This document shows, in pieces, positions 23,843 to 36,184 of a DNA stretch of 64,000 bases (the stretch's first letter is position 1; each line of letters begins with the position of its first letter). Location: NCBI GenBank assembly GCA_027257055.1, contig JAPVLO010000277.1:3410001-3474000 (forward strand). Direction: 5' to 3'. The stretch comes from Cephalopachus bancanus. Taxonomy: Eukaryota; Chordata; Mammalia; Primates; Tarsiidae. Under the pieces are notes generated by a model. That model was given only the letters and a program-made list of their open reading frames with translations. It did not search any database and had not been told where the DNA came from. Made by a program: the position numbers and the translations under genes.

Positions 23843-24129
23843 GCCGGGCTCGGTGGCTCAGCCTGTAATCCCGCGCTTTGGGAGGCTGAGGTGAGTGGAT
23901 TGCCTGAGCCCGTGGGTTGGAGACCCGCCCGGGCAACTTGGCGAGACCTCATCTCTACAATAAATCAAAAAATCAGCCGGACGTGGTAGCGCATGCCTGT
24001 AGTTCCGGCTACTCGGAAGGCTGAGGCGGAAGGATCGCCGGAGCCCGGCAGGTCGAGGCCGCGGTGGCCGGGAGCGGCCACTGCACTCCGGTCTGGGCGA
24101 CAGAGTGAGACTCCGACTCAAAAAAAAAA
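23843..24129 (+). mobile_element. Alu, lineage-specific type
   Basis: Intact consensus-like copy inserted in the A-rich tail of the LTR retrocopy; contains the right-arm hairpin at 24064-24081. Confidence 0.95.
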
Positions 24130-24228
24130 CCTCAAGTGACACAGCAAAATTTGTATTCAGAGATAAAATCATTCAGATTTTACTTTTGTTAAATTTATTT
24201 ATTTTTTATTTATTTATTTATTTATTTT

Positions 24229-24322
24229 TGAGTTGGAGTCTCACTCTGCCGCGGGCTCAGGCAATCCACTCACCTCAGCCTCCCAAAGCGCGGGATTACA
24301 GGCTGAGCCACCGAGCCCGGCT
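24229..24322 (-). mobile_element. Internally deleted Alu
   Basis: Only the two ends remain: GAGTTGGAGTCTCACTCTG runs directly into CCGCGGGCTCAGGCAATCC, so about 190 bp are missing. Preceded by a (TTTA)n tail. Confidence 0.9.
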
Positions 24323-24496
24323 TATTCTAACTACTTTTTAAAGATAAAGAGAAAAGTAGTACTTAAGAAACTAGAAAAATAAAATACTATATATAAAAAT
24401 AATCTAGAAAATGGGACCTAAGAGATATTATTTGAAATTAATATAAAAAAAGTTGAGGAAAGCACAAATAAGTCCAAATGTTGTCTCTCTGAAAGA

Positions 24497-24791
24497 TTTT
24501 TTTTTTTTTTTTTTTTGAGTTGGATTCTCACTCTGTCGCCCAGACTGGAGTGCAGTGGCCGCTCCCGGCAACCGTGGTCTTGACCTGCTGGGCTCTGGTG
24601 ATCCTTCTGCCTCAACCTTCCGAGTAGCCAGAACTACAGGCATGAGCTACCACGCCCGGCTGATTTTTTTGATTTATTGTAGAGATGAGGACTCACTGCC
24701 CAGGCGGGTCTCGAACCCGCGGGCTCAGGCAAGCCACTCACCTCAGCCTCCCAAAGGCACGGGATTACAGGCCGAGCCACCGAGCCCAGCT
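24497..24791 (-). mobile_element. Alu, lineage-specific type
   Basis: Full-length; target-site duplication (G/T)AAAGATTTTT on both sides. Carries the T-arm-like hairpin at 24704-24720. Confidence 0.95.
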
Positions 24792-25139
24792 TAAAGATTT
24801 TTAAATAATCACACACAGCGTCTAATAAATGAAAAAGAGAGTGAGAGAAAAAAACTCTAATAAGATTCAGAATGAAAAGACAAATAAAACCATCAGTACT
24901 GGGGGAAAATTCCCAAGAATATATAAATGCAAATTCACAACAATTTATTTGAAAATGGAAAGTTAAAAGAGAAAAGCTATTTCCAAGTAAAATAGCGTAC
25001 TTCAAAATTGACTAAAAAAGAAATGGATTCATTAAGTTGAATCAAATACCGTAAGTTAAAGGTAATTAAAAATCTATTTTTAAAAAAGCATCAGGATCAT
25101 CTGGGTTCTCTGCAGAGATCTACTCTATAAAAAGCAGAC

Positions 25140-25220
25140 CAGGGGGCCACAATGAACCGTGATCATACCACTGCACTCCAGCCTGGGCAACAAAGTAAGA
25201 CCCCGACTCAAAATAAGTAA
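25140..25220 (+). repeat. Alu right-arm fragment
   Basis: GATCATACCACTGCACTCCA through GACTCAAAATAAG; only the terminal part of the right arm. Confidence 0.8.
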
Positions 25221-25329
25221 ATAATCTACAAAATGCTATAATTCTAATAATAGCTAAATGACGGAAAAATACAGAAAATGTTCCAATTCATTTTATGAAG
25301 CCAGAATAATCTAATAGCAAACTTAAAAC

Positions 25330-25417
25330 GTAGGATTTGGTACTATCCATGGTATCAGGCATCCACTAGGAGTCTTAAAATGTATCCCCTGTGGATAAGT
25401 GGGGACTACTGTATATC
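25330..25417 (+). repeat. Possible Tigger-like transposon end
   Basis: ATTTGGTACTATCCATGGTA, then CTGTGGATAAGTGGGGACTA, resembling a common mammalian DNA transposon 3' end. Family uncertain. Confidence 0.4.
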
Positions 25418-26174
25418 ACTATAATTTATTACAGAAATGCAAAAGTAGTACATTTTTAGGAATCAATATACACAACACATCAAAAAACTTAAGGCAGAAA
25501 AATCATGTAATTATATCAATAGATGCTGAAAGGCATTTGGTAAAATTTAGCAGCCATTCTATATAAAAACTCTAGGGAAGAGAGGAATAAAAAAAAAAGG
25601 AAACACTTTTGGTAAAAAAATAACAAGAGCACAGATTATTCTAACTAGCAAACACTAAAACCATTTCAAATAAAATCAAGAATGAATGCACCCACAATAA
25701 GCAAATATATATATACTGTGTATGCATGTATACCAAGAATTTGCTTTTATATACATGAAATAACATGTGGAAGGGATCCGACAACAATGATTACCTTGAG
25801 TACAGAGCTGGGAAACAGATAGATTAGGGACAGAGATGGAAGGAAGCTGCTCACAGGAAACTTAAAAAAATTATCTTAACCATATGAATGTTATTACTCA
25901 TTCAATAAACCAAATGAATAAAATTAGGAATTAGAGTAAGAAGCCCAGTAAACTCTATAGTTCAACGCTGACTGGAAGTTTATAGCAAACATAATAAGAC
26001 AGAGACACAAATTAACTGTCATAAATATGTGAATGAAAGAGAAAAACATCTTTTTACTAAGGATCTGACAGAATACCTAGAAAACTCAAGCAATTTTTCT
26101 AAAGAAAACTGAAATTAATAAAATAAATTATTAAGTTAAAGTATGACATAATACATTTAAAAATAAAATTTTCA

Positions 26175-26312
26175 GGCCGGGTACGGGGGCTCATGTCTAT
26201 AATTCCAGCAATTGGGGAGGCCAAGGCAGGAGGATGGCTTGAGTCCAGGAGTTTGAGACCAGCCTAGGCACCATAATGAGACTCTGCCCCTAAAATAAAT
26301 AAATAAATTATC
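26175..26312 (+). mobile_element. Free left Alu monomer (FLAM-like)
   Basis: A single left arm ending GAGACTCTGCCCCTAAAA and an (AAAT)n tail, with no right arm: a fossil Alu monomer. Confidence 0.8.
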
Positions 26313-27904
26313 AAATAAAATAAAGTTTCCCCTAGTTTGGAAAAAGAATGGGAAAGATTTTGTTTACAGTAGTAACGTTTTCCCAATATTTGAAAATAAC
26401 TATATTGAGAAATAAGCCCAAAAGGTTTTATTTTAACTTAAAAATAGAACCTTCTATAGCACAAAGTTTAAGAACCACTAAGTAAATTGTGCAAAAGAGG
26501 AAAACCAAAAGTAGACTTCTCTGACCAGATATCAGAATATATTCAAAAGCCACTGCAATCAAATCAACATGGCACTGGTATAGGAACAGACACACACAGT
26601 GGGACAGAATAAAAAACTTAAATATAGATTCCAGCACATATGAAAAAATATAAAAGTCAAAGGTTAAATTTTAATTCAGCAGGAAAGGACAAATATTTTT
26701 AAAATAATTATCACAAAACTGATTATTATCTAGCAAAAAAAATTATATCTTTATTTTATATGTAAAAATAAGCATCAGGAAGAAGACCAATATAAAAAAA
26801 TGCAACACACCTACAACAAAATTTAGAAAATGGCATTTCTAGACATTTTTAACAAAGACTACAAACTTTAAAAGATAGACATCAAAAGTAAAAAAAAAAA
26901 TTCTTTCATAAAAAAATCATAAACTAAGCAACTAAATTGGAAAAATTATTTGACATGTAGAGAAAGAGCAGATTCAAGTTATCAAGTTTATTAAAAAACA
27001 CTTAAACATACCAGGAGTCAAGGAAATAATAATTAGTTGAACAATGAGATACCACTTCAGCAAAAATTAAAGAGATTGATATCTCTTCAAAAGGGTATGA
27101 TCATATTTCATCAGTCTAAATGTGAATTATGACATCCTTTTGGAAAGAAATCCGGCAATACATATTAAACTTTAAGAACTTCTACCTTTAATTTAGCAGT
27201 CTTACTCCTGAGAATCTATTCTAACAGAAGTAATTGTATATAAGGAAATATGTATAAGAACATCATCTACTTTTCAATTTCTTATTTCTATAAAGAGTTG
27301 TTTCAATTAATAAAGAAATGTTTGAATATACTTTGACCAATTAACACAATGCCATCATTAAAAATAAGTTTTATTAGATGACTTGATGGAATTTATACAA
27401 TGTAGTGTTGGGTAAAAAAGCAAAATGCAATTTAAAAAAGAAAATAATATAATCAAGTTTTAAGAAAGTACTATAATCAAAAACATTCCTTTCTATGTGT
27501 GTGTTCATGTCAGTGTGCATACTTATATGCACGCATAGATATATGGATCTCTATGTACATGAGCACAGGAGAAAAAACAAGTGGTTATGTTAAGGTCCGA
27601 GTAACACTAGGCTGCTCTCCCTTGACACCAATAAATCAAAGGGGCAGGGAACTGGCAGAAAGAAGTTTATTTCTGAATTCGAATCCAGGGTGCAGAGTGG
27701 GCTTTTGGCCTCTTTACAATGGTTCTGCCAACCTCTTAGGCTTTACAGACCACTTTTATAAGTCCAGAATTGTTGGTGCCGATAGATTAGCCACATGACC
27801 AACAGAGAGCACTGCACAGAACTTAAGTTACAGTCACATTTTACCAGTAGTAACATTTTATGGTCCAGACTTCCTGGTGCCAAGTACCAGAGGTATCTCA
27901 GCAT

Positions 27905-28211
27905 TTTTTTTTTTTTTTTTTTTTGCCTCGGAGTCTCACTCAGTCGCTCAGGCTGGAGTGCAGTGGCACGCTCACAGCCACCCCAGCATTGACCTGCTGG
28001 GCCCTGGTGATCCTTCTGCCTCAACCTTCCAAGTAGCCAGAACTACAGGTGCGCGCTACCATGTCCGGCTAATTTTTTTGATTTATTGTAGAGATGAGGT
28101 CTCGCGAAGTTGCCTGGGCTGGTCTCGAACTCCAAGACCTCAGGCAATCCACTCTCCTCGGTCTCCCAAAGTGCTGGGATTACATACAGGCTGAGCCACT
28201 GAGCCCAGCCT
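27905..28211 (-). mobile_element. Alu inside the LTR
   Basis: Full-length antisense Alu with a 20-T tail. Confidence 0.93.
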
Positions 28212-28447
28212 CTATCAGTAAAGTCTGGCAGAAGGGCAGAAGCGTTCAAGCTTGCTATAGGGTAAAGGGAGTTTACGAGGCACGAGACATCATGCATTCC
28301 GCAAAAGGTACACAAATCACAAAACTTACAGTTACACTGATGCAAAGTTTATACAAATCACAAAACTAATGATTACATTGATACTATACTATTCAAACCT
28401 ACGACTACAAAGGAAAGGGAATAGAATAAATGGGGATTCACATCCTT

Positions 28448-28638
28448 CAGTTTATTGGGCATAGTCTGCAGGGAAGTCAAGGATCCCCTGAAGCTACTGA
28501 CTAGGAGTACATAGGAGATAAAGGGGACTCTCTAGAATGTGCTCAGGAATATATCTCTCAGTTTATTGAACACAGTCTGCAGGAAAGTTCAGGATCCTTT
28601 GAAGTTTCTTACTAGGAGTGCACAGGAGACAAGGGGAA
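28448..28638. repeat. 111-bp tandem duplication inside the LTR
   Basis: CAGTTTATTG(GG/AA)CA(T/C)AGTC at 28448 recurs at 28559, continuing through an ACTAGGAGT(A/G)CA block in both copies. Confidence 0.85.
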
Positions 28639-28920
28639 GCGCATCTTTTATTAGCTCTCAGGAACATTGTTCAAGAATATACAAGAGCGCTCAAACTCTT
28701 GCCATGTCCTTCTCTAGGGGCTGTGCCAATATGGACAGACATGAGCGGGTCTCTGTATCATACAGTAGGTAAGAAGAGTTGGGGTAGAGGATGAGTATGT
28801 GTATGAAATAGAGGTCAGGAAGGATATGTGAATGGCTTGGGGAGCCAAGGAGTTAAGAAAAAAAAAACAAAAAACTTGAGTAAAGAATAAGCAAAACTAC
28901 ACTTTGAAAAGTATAGGAGT

Positions 28921-29070
28921 CCAGGCACAGTGGCTCACGCCTGTAATTCCACCACTTTGGGAGGCTGAGATGGGAAAATAGCTTGAGCCCAGGAGTTCAA
29001 AGTTGCAGTGAGCTAGGACCGTACCACTACACCCCAGTCTAGGCAACAAAGTGAGACTCTGTCTTTCAAA
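28921..29070 (+). mobile_element. Free right Alu monomer (FRAM-like)
   Basis: GGCTCACGCCTGTAATTCCA runs to GAGTTCAAAGTTGCAGTGAG, the right-monomer architecture, then a tail; flanked by AAA(A/G)TATAG-like copies. Confidence 0.75.
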
Positions 29071-29291
29071 AAAATAAAATTAAACTAAAAAAAATATAGC
29101 CACACTTACATAAAATTACATATATGAACGTATATGTGACCGATAAGTACATATGTCCATGTTCAAAACAATTATTAAAATCCACACTATCAGGAACAGA
29201 CTCTTTATTACCAAAGGATCACAGTTGTCAAAATATTATATCAAGTCTCGTGGAGCAATGAAGAAGCCTACCATCAGCACTGCTGACTTTT

Positions 29292-29580
29292 TTTTTTTTT
29301 TTTTTGAGTTGGAGTCTAACTCTGTCACCCAGACTGGAGTGCAGTGGCCGCTCCCAGCCACCGCAGCCTCGACCTGCTGGGCTCCGGCGATCCTTCCGCC
29401 TCAGCCTTCCGAGTTGCCAGAATTACAGGCGCGCGCTACCACACCCGGCTAATTTTTTGATTTACTGTAGAGATGAGGTCTCGCCTGCCCAGGTGGGTCT
29501 CGAACCCGTGGGCTCAGGCAATCCACTCACCTCAGCCTCCCAAAGGCACGGGATTACAGGCTGAGCCACCGAGTCCAGCT
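29292..29580 (-). mobile_element. Alu, lineage-specific type
   Basis: Exact target-site duplication CACTGCTGACTTTT at 29278-29291 and 29581-29594. Confidence 0.96.
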
Positions 29581-29825
29581 CACTGCTGACTTTTGAAGAA
29601 AAATATAATCAGGAAAATCTATTAGGAATAAGAACCTGTAAATATTGTGTTACCCATAAGTGGCAAGAAGGCTCTTTTTACCCTAAAAAAAAGTAGGAAG
29701 AAAAAAAAAAGTAAGTCAGCCTCCTACCCAAAACTCCTTTTTCTTTTCAACCCAGACACCATTCACAGTTTTCTGTACACTCTTCCTTCTTCATGCATCT
29801 TTGTACACATGTGAGTGTATCTTTT

Positions 29826-30030
29826 TTTTTTAGTTGGAGTCTCACTCCGCTGCCCAGGCTGGAGTGCAGTGGGCAAGATGCTGCAACATCCGGCTAATTT
29901 TTTGATTTATTGTAGAGATGAGGTCTTGCCAAGTTGCCCAGTCTGGTCCTGAAACTGTGGGCTCAGGCAATCCTCTCACCTTGGCCTCCCAAAATGCTAG
30001 GATTACAGGCTTGAGCCACCATGCCTGGCC
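29826..30030 (-). mobile_element. Alu with internal deletion
   Basis: Missing part of the right arm (GCAGTGGGCAAGATGCTGC). Target-site duplication ATGTGAGT(G/A)TATCTTT on both sides. Confidence 0.93.
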
Positions 30031-30180
30031 ATGTGAGTATATCTTTAGGATACATTCCTAGCAGAGAAATCGTGACAAAGAAAATACACATTTTAAATTA
30101 TGATAGATTTTGTCAAACTGCCTCCCAAAGAGGCACCAATTTATATTCCCACCTTTGGGAAATGCTGAATTGTGAATCCA
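30031..30180 (-). repeat. L1M antisense fragment
   Basis: ATATCTTTAGGATACATTCC, AATTATGATAGATTTTGTCA, then CACCAATTTATATTCCCACC, the antisense L1 3' region. Confidence 0.75.
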
Positions 30181-30594
30181 GTATGTCAGTGGCGATTTAC
30201 AATTGAATTTACATTGTACAGTTTGGCATATATCCATTTTACTCAGTAAAGGTAAACACAGAAAGGGCAGAATATTTAAACAGAGGAAGAAAGAAATTTT
30301 TTTTTAAAGTGCAAGGTTTCAGGAAGAAAGCAAAGCATAAGAGAGGATGGAAGAGTTAGCTTAACAGTCACACAGGCAGCAAGCAAGCCATCACTGGGAG
30401 GAGTGACAGGGGATGTCACAGAGACCAATTAGGAAACCCTTAAGTCCAGATTTGGCTACCAAATAAAAATTCTCAGAAGTCTGAAACAGTCATTACAGAG
30501 ACCCCCTTACTGCTCCTTTAGCCCCTCACCCAGAACTCAGTTTTATTTATCTAAAATATCTGCTAAAAATTAAAAAAGAAAAACTGTTAAAATA

Positions 30595-30675
30595 GAGAGG
30601 TACACAATCCACACAATCCCACAAATTGGATGCTATTAGTACTTCCAATCTACAGATGAGGAAGTGAACCTACTT
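30595..30675 (-). repeat. MIR fragment
   Basis: GGATGCTATTAGTACTTCCA then ATCTACAGATGAGGAAGTGA, antisense MIR. Confidence 0.7.
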
Positions 30676-30689
30676 CCTGACTAAATACA

Positions 30690-31100
30690 CACTTTCAAAA
30701 ATATACATAATATATAAACACAATTCGTGGAGATCAAAAAAGAGATCATAAAATTCCAACAGAATAAAAAGCGAGTGTCCCCTCCTATTAGCTTTCTGTC
30801 CTACTGCCCAAAGATAAATACCATTAAGTTTCCTGTGAATCCTTAGAAAAATAAAAGTAAAGAAATAAAAGATGTGTAGACCTGCACACCTAACATACAA
30901 TTCTTTTTTTAAACCTGGTGCTTTTAAAAAAAGTTTTTATAATAAAAATTTGCAAATGTGTACAAAAACAGAAAAAACAGAGTAATAAACACTTATGCAC
31001 CTATCATTCAGCTTGAACAATTAACAACTCATGGTCAATCTTATACCCACTCCCTTTCTCTGTTCCAATCGATATTTTCAAGCAAATTCACATGTCAGAT
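30690..31100 (-). repeat. L1M antisense fragment
   Basis: CACCTATCATTCAGCTTGAA, then CAATTAACAACTCATGGTCA and AATCTTATACCCACTCCC, matching antisense L1M 3'UTR. Confidence 0.6.
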
Positions 31101-31439
31101 AAACATATGAAAACAACTATTTGATTACAGATATACATAACAACAGTGACTCATCAAGAAGTTAAAATCATGTTCACAATCTTTGTTTTCTTAAGGCAGT
31201 AAACTATGTGGTATGCTTATTTTTTAAAATCAAAATGATTTAAAGAAAAGTTAATATTTTAGAAAATTAATGAGAAGGTATCTTATTCATGTCAAACAGT
31301 TTTTCCCTTAATACCAGATAAATGAGACTTTACTACATTTAACTATGATTTGAGAGGCACATGGAGAGTTTGGGGTAAAAGACGGTGGTAACAGAGGAAA
31401 ACCCAGAACCACACACATAGGAATTAAAATCTCATCACA

Positions 31440-31730
31440 GCCGGGCTCGGTGGCTCAGCCTGTAATCCCACGCCTTTGGGAGGCTGAGGTGAGTGGATTG
31501 CCTGAGCCCGCAGGTTTGAGACCCGCCTGGGCAGCAAGACCTCATCTCTACAATAAATCAAAAAATCAGCCGGGCATGGTAGCTCGGAAGACTGAGGCCG
31601 AAGGATCGCCGGAGCCCAGCAGGCGAGACTGCGGTGGCCGGGAGCGGCCACTGCACTCCAGTCTGGGCAACTGAGTGAGATTCTAACTCAAAAAAATAAA
31701 TAAATAAATAATAAAATAAATAAATAAATA
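31440..31730 (+). mobile_element. Alu with small right-arm deletion
   Basis: Target-site duplication AAAATCTCA(T/A)CACA on both sides; lacks about 25 bases after GGGCATGGTAG; tail is (AAAT)n. Right-arm hairpin at 31634-31651. Confidence 0.94.
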
Positions 31731-31844
31731 AAATCTCAACACAATGAGAATACCAATGTCTCAAATAATGCCTGTTGATAGTTTAAAACTGTAAACAGCA
31801 ACTACCACCACTACTCAATAAACACTTCTCTGGGACAGACACTC

Positions 31845-31960
31845 ACCAGGGAAGTTAAGTGCTTTACACGTTAACAGTTCATTTAATCTCACAATCCCCT
31901 TAGGTAGGGAATTAAGACAAGGCACTACTTGCCTGAGATCAATCAGTTAACAGACTTCTT
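31845..31960 (-). repeat. MIR SINE
   Basis: AGTTCATTTAATCTCACAAT, CCCCTTAGGTAGGGAATTAA, then CTACTTGCCTGAGATCA, antisense MIR. Confidence 0.75.
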
Positions 31961-32664
31961 TTCTTAGTAGAATTGTACTTCAAGTATTACCTGTCTCCAA
32001 AATTTAAGATTATGAATACTATTTTTTAATCATTTCTCTGGAGCAAATGTTTGTGATATGTACAATGCAAAAAGTTGAACATCATTATGATTCAAGATTA
32101 AAGTTAAGTATGTCACATGACACAAAGACTTTGATTCCAAAAGAGTTATTACACACACTACTTGTCAAAATTTCATAGACCAATAGTTAATAATGTACCC
32201 TTTTCTACATTTCCAGTGGCAGAGAAGCTTAACAAAGAGTTTTGCTGGTTAAGATTTTCTTTTTACAGATTCTAATACTGGTAGTCTTGTAACTTCAACC
32301 CATTTGTTTAGCTGGATTAATAAACACTAAATTTCTTCTTTCTTCTTCCACAAAATAGCCTTTTAAATATCAGCATAATGTTTGCAAATACTCTCTGCTA
32401 AATATTCCCAATCCTGATTTCAGTTGGACACAGTTCTCTCATGATCATGACTACTTCTTTAGATGTGTTTGTCAATATTTCTGTTAACAAGTGGCTCTCC
32501 AAATTCAACACAAGACTCCTGCAGAGGGTTTAACTAGAGCAGAATGCAGAGATACTATTAGTCTCTTGTTCTGGACTTAAAAATTATATTAGATACTCTC
32601 TCTCACCATCAAACCCTTAAATTTTTTATTTTTGTAAATTTAATTTGCAGACAACACTAAAGTC

Positions 32665-32920
32665 TTCTGTACATTCATTCAAGAAGTATTTATTAAACAT
32701 CTATGATGCAACAAAACCAGCTTACCACTTCCCAGCCTTCTTCATAAACTCAGATTTTTTTTAAAAAGCAAAATAGTTTCATTTTTGCTTTCTTTTTCTT
32801 CTAAGCATGCATTACTATTTTACATAGCATATATTTACTTTATTTGTCTATTACCTGAATCTTCTAAAATACTATCTGGAACATACCAGGTAATATAGTA
32901 TGTGTTGAACTAATTTATGA
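32665..32920. repeat. L2 fragments (antisense then sense)
   Basis: 32665-32715 is antisense (CATTCATTCAAGAAGTATTT). 32810-32920 is sense-like (TGTCTATTACCTGAATCTTC). Both weak. Confidence 0.45.
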
Positions 32921-33634
32921 GCGAGAGAAGAAGGTAAAACATCACATTCTTTATGACTTCTGGAAAGGAGTCTCCAGGCTACTGCTAGATGATCTTAGAT
33001 CTTTATCAATAAACATTGTCAGAAGAGCCACATGACTGCCACATGTCCCCTAGAATTTACTATGATAGTCTAATACAGGAATTATAAATCTTATTACTTT
33101 AAAATAGGTGGTGGTTTGTGCTGTTAATCTCAGTATGTTCGCTACTTTCTTCTTTTCTAAAATATTATATAATCTGAAAATAAAAATATTCATTTCCCTA
33201 CTATTAATAGTGAATAAACTGGAAAACTATTGACTTATGCTGTGAAATGTCAGGGAATAGTTTCCCTAGGTCAGAGCTGAGCTACCATTTCTCCTTCTAT
33301 ATAATATGCATCTCTAACGTACTGACTCCAACTGTGAGCACCTTCATACCAGTATCAGGCTAGATGTCACTTCCGTTATGGCTTCATTGTTTCTGAAAGA
33401 GCTGTAGCTATACACTCTGATTTGATTTCATATCTTCAGATTCATTGAAATTCAAAACACATATCACAGCAGCCACTGTTTATAACAAGACTACTCCGCA
33501 TTCCCTTCTATGGAAGTCTCTGTGGGCTCTACTCCCGTGGGGTTGTTACTGTTAAGTTACACATGAACCTATCCATTCTTATTGAATTGCAGAACAAACA
33601 CATTATAGCAGGTAGCACTTTCTCTTCATGTCAT

Positions 33635-33790
33635 TTTAGGGCAGTTGTTCCTATACTGCTATGCATCGGAATCACAAGTCTTTTACAAGCATAGAGTCCT
33701 CAGCCAACTCTGGACTTACTAACTTCAAACTGGAGGTAGGGGGTTCAAGAATAATTTTTAAACAGCTTCTGAGATAATTAACTATATACT
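33635..33790. mobile_element. MER5A-like element
   Basis: GCAGTTGTTCCTATACTGCT, GCATCGGAATCACAAGTCTT, then AATAATTTTTAAACAGCTTC: Charlie-type MITE layout, diverged. Confidence 0.6.
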
Positions 33791-34034
33791 GGTTCAGAGG
33801 ACAAGAAAAATGAATGATGCTATATCACGTCTTGGTAAGATATCATGTCTAGGTGTAACGACAATTTGGAGTAATGTCATTAAAAATATTTTTTATGGTT
33901 TCACACACCAACATTCCAAGATGAATACTTAACAAAGTAAATTTAATTAGTTATTCACAATTGAAGGTAAATTTGACATCACTTAGGAAACTTCTACTTC
34001 AAAGGAATTCGTATAGGATATTGGTCAAAGTAAT

Positions 34035-34395
34035 TTACAAGAATTCCCAAACTAGTCTCCCTAACCTCTGTTCTTCTCATCTTACACAGTAATTACTTGC
34101 CCCAGACAATCAGTTCTTTTAGCCCTTTGAGACAGAATGCCTTCCTCCACTTTTCTTTCTGCTAGCCTCAGCGAACTCCTATTTAGAAGACAGCAAATAC
34201 CCATTACAAAATTCTTGGCTAGTATAGCACCACAAAAATTTATTTCTGCTATCCTATATTACAATATTTTGTATACATATATTTTCCTGCTAAAATGTAA
34301 GCTTAAGAGCAGGGATTGCTTCTTATCAATTATTGCAGTCTCAGCTCCTACCATTGTGCTGGCAACATCATAAGCAGTACATATATCTTTGCTTA
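34035..34395 (+). repeat. L2 3' end
   Basis: CTGCTAAAATGTAAGCTTAA, GAGCAGGGATTGCTTCTTAT, ending TTAGTGAATAAACTGAA; the L2 tail signature. Confidence 0.75.
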
Positions 34396-34419
34396 GTGAA
34401 TAAACTGAAGAAAATGCCT

Positions 34420-34713
34420 TTTTTTTTTTGAGTTAGAGTCTCACTCTGTTGCCCAGGCTGGAGTGCAGTGGCACGCTGCTCACTGACTACCGCAGCCTCG
34501 ACCTGCGGGCTCAGGCGATCCTCTCGCCTCAACTTTCCAAGGAGCCGGAACCACAGGCACATGCCACCATGCCCGGCTAATTTTTTGATTTACTGTGGAG
34601 ATGAGGTTTCACCAAGTTGCCCGGGCTGGTCTCGAATGCGTGGGCTCAGGCAATCCTCTTACCTCAGCCTCCCAAAATGCTGGGATTATAGGCGTGAGCC
34701 ACCGAGTCCAGTT
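34420..34713 (-). mobile_element. Alu
   Basis: Antisense copy; target-site duplication AAAATGCCT on both sides (34411, 34716). Confidence 0.94.
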
Positions 34714-34772
34714 TAAAAATGCCTATTTTTAAGTTTCATTCAAATAAAATAATCTTAAGAATTCCAATCCAA

Positions 34773-35073
34773 GCCGGGCTTGGTGGCTCAGCCTGTAATC
34801 CCCCGCCTTGGCAGGCTGAGGTGAGTGGATGGCCTGAGCCCGCGGGTTCGAGACCCGCCTGGGCAACTTGGTGAGACCTCACTCATCTCTACAATAAATA
34901 AAAAAAAACTAGCCAGGTGTGGTAGCGCGCACCTGTAGTTCCAGCTACTTGAAGGCTCAGGCGGAAGGATCGCCGGAGCCCAGCAGGTCGAGGCTGCGGT
35001 GACTGGGACTGGCCACTGCACTCCAGTCTGGGCGACTGAGTGAGACTCCAACTCAAAAAAAAAAAAAAAAGAG
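34773..35073 (+). mobile_element. Alu, lineage-specific type
   Basis: Exact target-site duplication AGAATTCCAATCC at 34758-34770 and 35074-35086. Carries the T-arm-like hairpin at 34842-34858. It lies 60 bp from the inverted Alu at 34420-34713. Confidence 0.96.
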
Positions 35074-35154
35074 AGAATTCCAATCCTAATAATTAGCATT
35101 AAAATATTCTATGACACTAAATTTAAAAATAACGTAAGTGGCACATCTTCCAAG

Positions 35155-35215
35155 ACAATTAATAAGCGTTTATTAAGTAGCCACTATAAGCCCAATGTTA
35201 TGCTAGATACAAATG
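35155..35215 (-). repeat. L2 fragment
   Basis: GCGTTTATTAAGTAGCCACT, antisense L2 tail. Confidence 0.5.
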
Positions 35216-36184
35216 TCATTGGTTTACAATCTACATCCACTATGCTACTAGAGCCAAACTCTATTAAAACTGTAAAGGCCATTGAGGTAGCTAAAAATGC
35301 TAGGCTGAGAATTCATAAGTTCAACAACTCCATGTTGCTTAGCCATGACAGGTCTCCAGAGTTCACTACAATAGGAAAACTTAAGAACTGAATGGCTGAG
35401 TCTCCTACCATCATTATAACGGTAAAAAGCTGTGTAATTATTATTCAAAAAAGGGACTATCTCCCAGACTTAAACAAATGAAAAACCATTCATATTGACA
35501 TATCTCTAGAATATTTTGATGTTGAAAAAATAAGTTAATTCATAGAACCAATCCAGATACCCTGATTCATTGCTGAAACAGTCATGTGGCTTTGAAGCCT
35601 CTGCTCTTTTAATTTGCAGGCAGAGTATAAGACACTGATAAACAATCACCAGAGCAAATACTTGTGGTCCTGCAGTTCTGGAAGAACTAATGTCTTCCTG
35701 TTCGTTTTGCTTTTCCCTTACCCCAGCAGTTTCCCAATGCTTAAGAAAGAAAAGAATTATAGGATTGGAATAAGAGATTTCATTAAGCTAGAATAAGGTA
35801 AATCATAAAACCTTATAGATGCAAAAATTCTGATAATAGAAGTCAGAAATTTGACTCCAAGATAACTACTTTACACAATAAGTAAAAGGTGAAAAGCTAG
35901 ACATTCAGAAACTCAAGGTCTATTAAATGCATGTCATTTGAAAGTTTTGTCAGGAGTTCAGAACTGTCATAAACGTGCAACAGAAGTTTTCCATAGCTTG
36001 CCCTCAACAAGCATTTCCTTTAGAGGGGGAAGGCAATAAAATCTGTAATATATTTTCAGAACTATCATCCTAAGCATCTTAAAAATACATCCTAAGAAAA
36101 CCTGTAAAATGCAATAATTGGTATTCTTCTCTATAGGCACTTCTTTTATCCCACAATCCTGCAGGACTTTGTATTCATTCATGT

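Larger units (their letters stand above)
24820..27585 (+). repeat. L1M ORF2 and 3' end, degenerate, with later insertions
   Basis: Scattered sense L1 ORF2 matches: ACTAAAAAAGAAATGGATTC, ATATCAATAGATGCTGAAAG, ACAATGAGATACCACTTCAG, then CTTTTGGAAAGAAATCCGGC. Interrupted at 25140-25220, 25330-25417 and 26175-26312. No open frame survives. Confidence 0.75.
27588..28764 (-). mobile_element. ERV LTR with internal duplications, split by an Alu
   Basis: On the minus strand it could run from TGTATGATACAGAGACCCGC to CTCGGACCTTAACA, giving TG...CA ends, with AATAAA in CAGAAATAAACTTCTTTCTG near the 3' end. Without the Alu it is about 870 bp. Two internal tandem duplications are described under findings. 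No clear target-site duplication; family not named. Confidence 0.55.

Noticed and set aside
35595..35796. Acceptor-like TTTAATTTGCAG followed by an open frame on the plus strand
   Set aside because: No paired donor, no recognisable peptide, and on the strand opposite to the gene.
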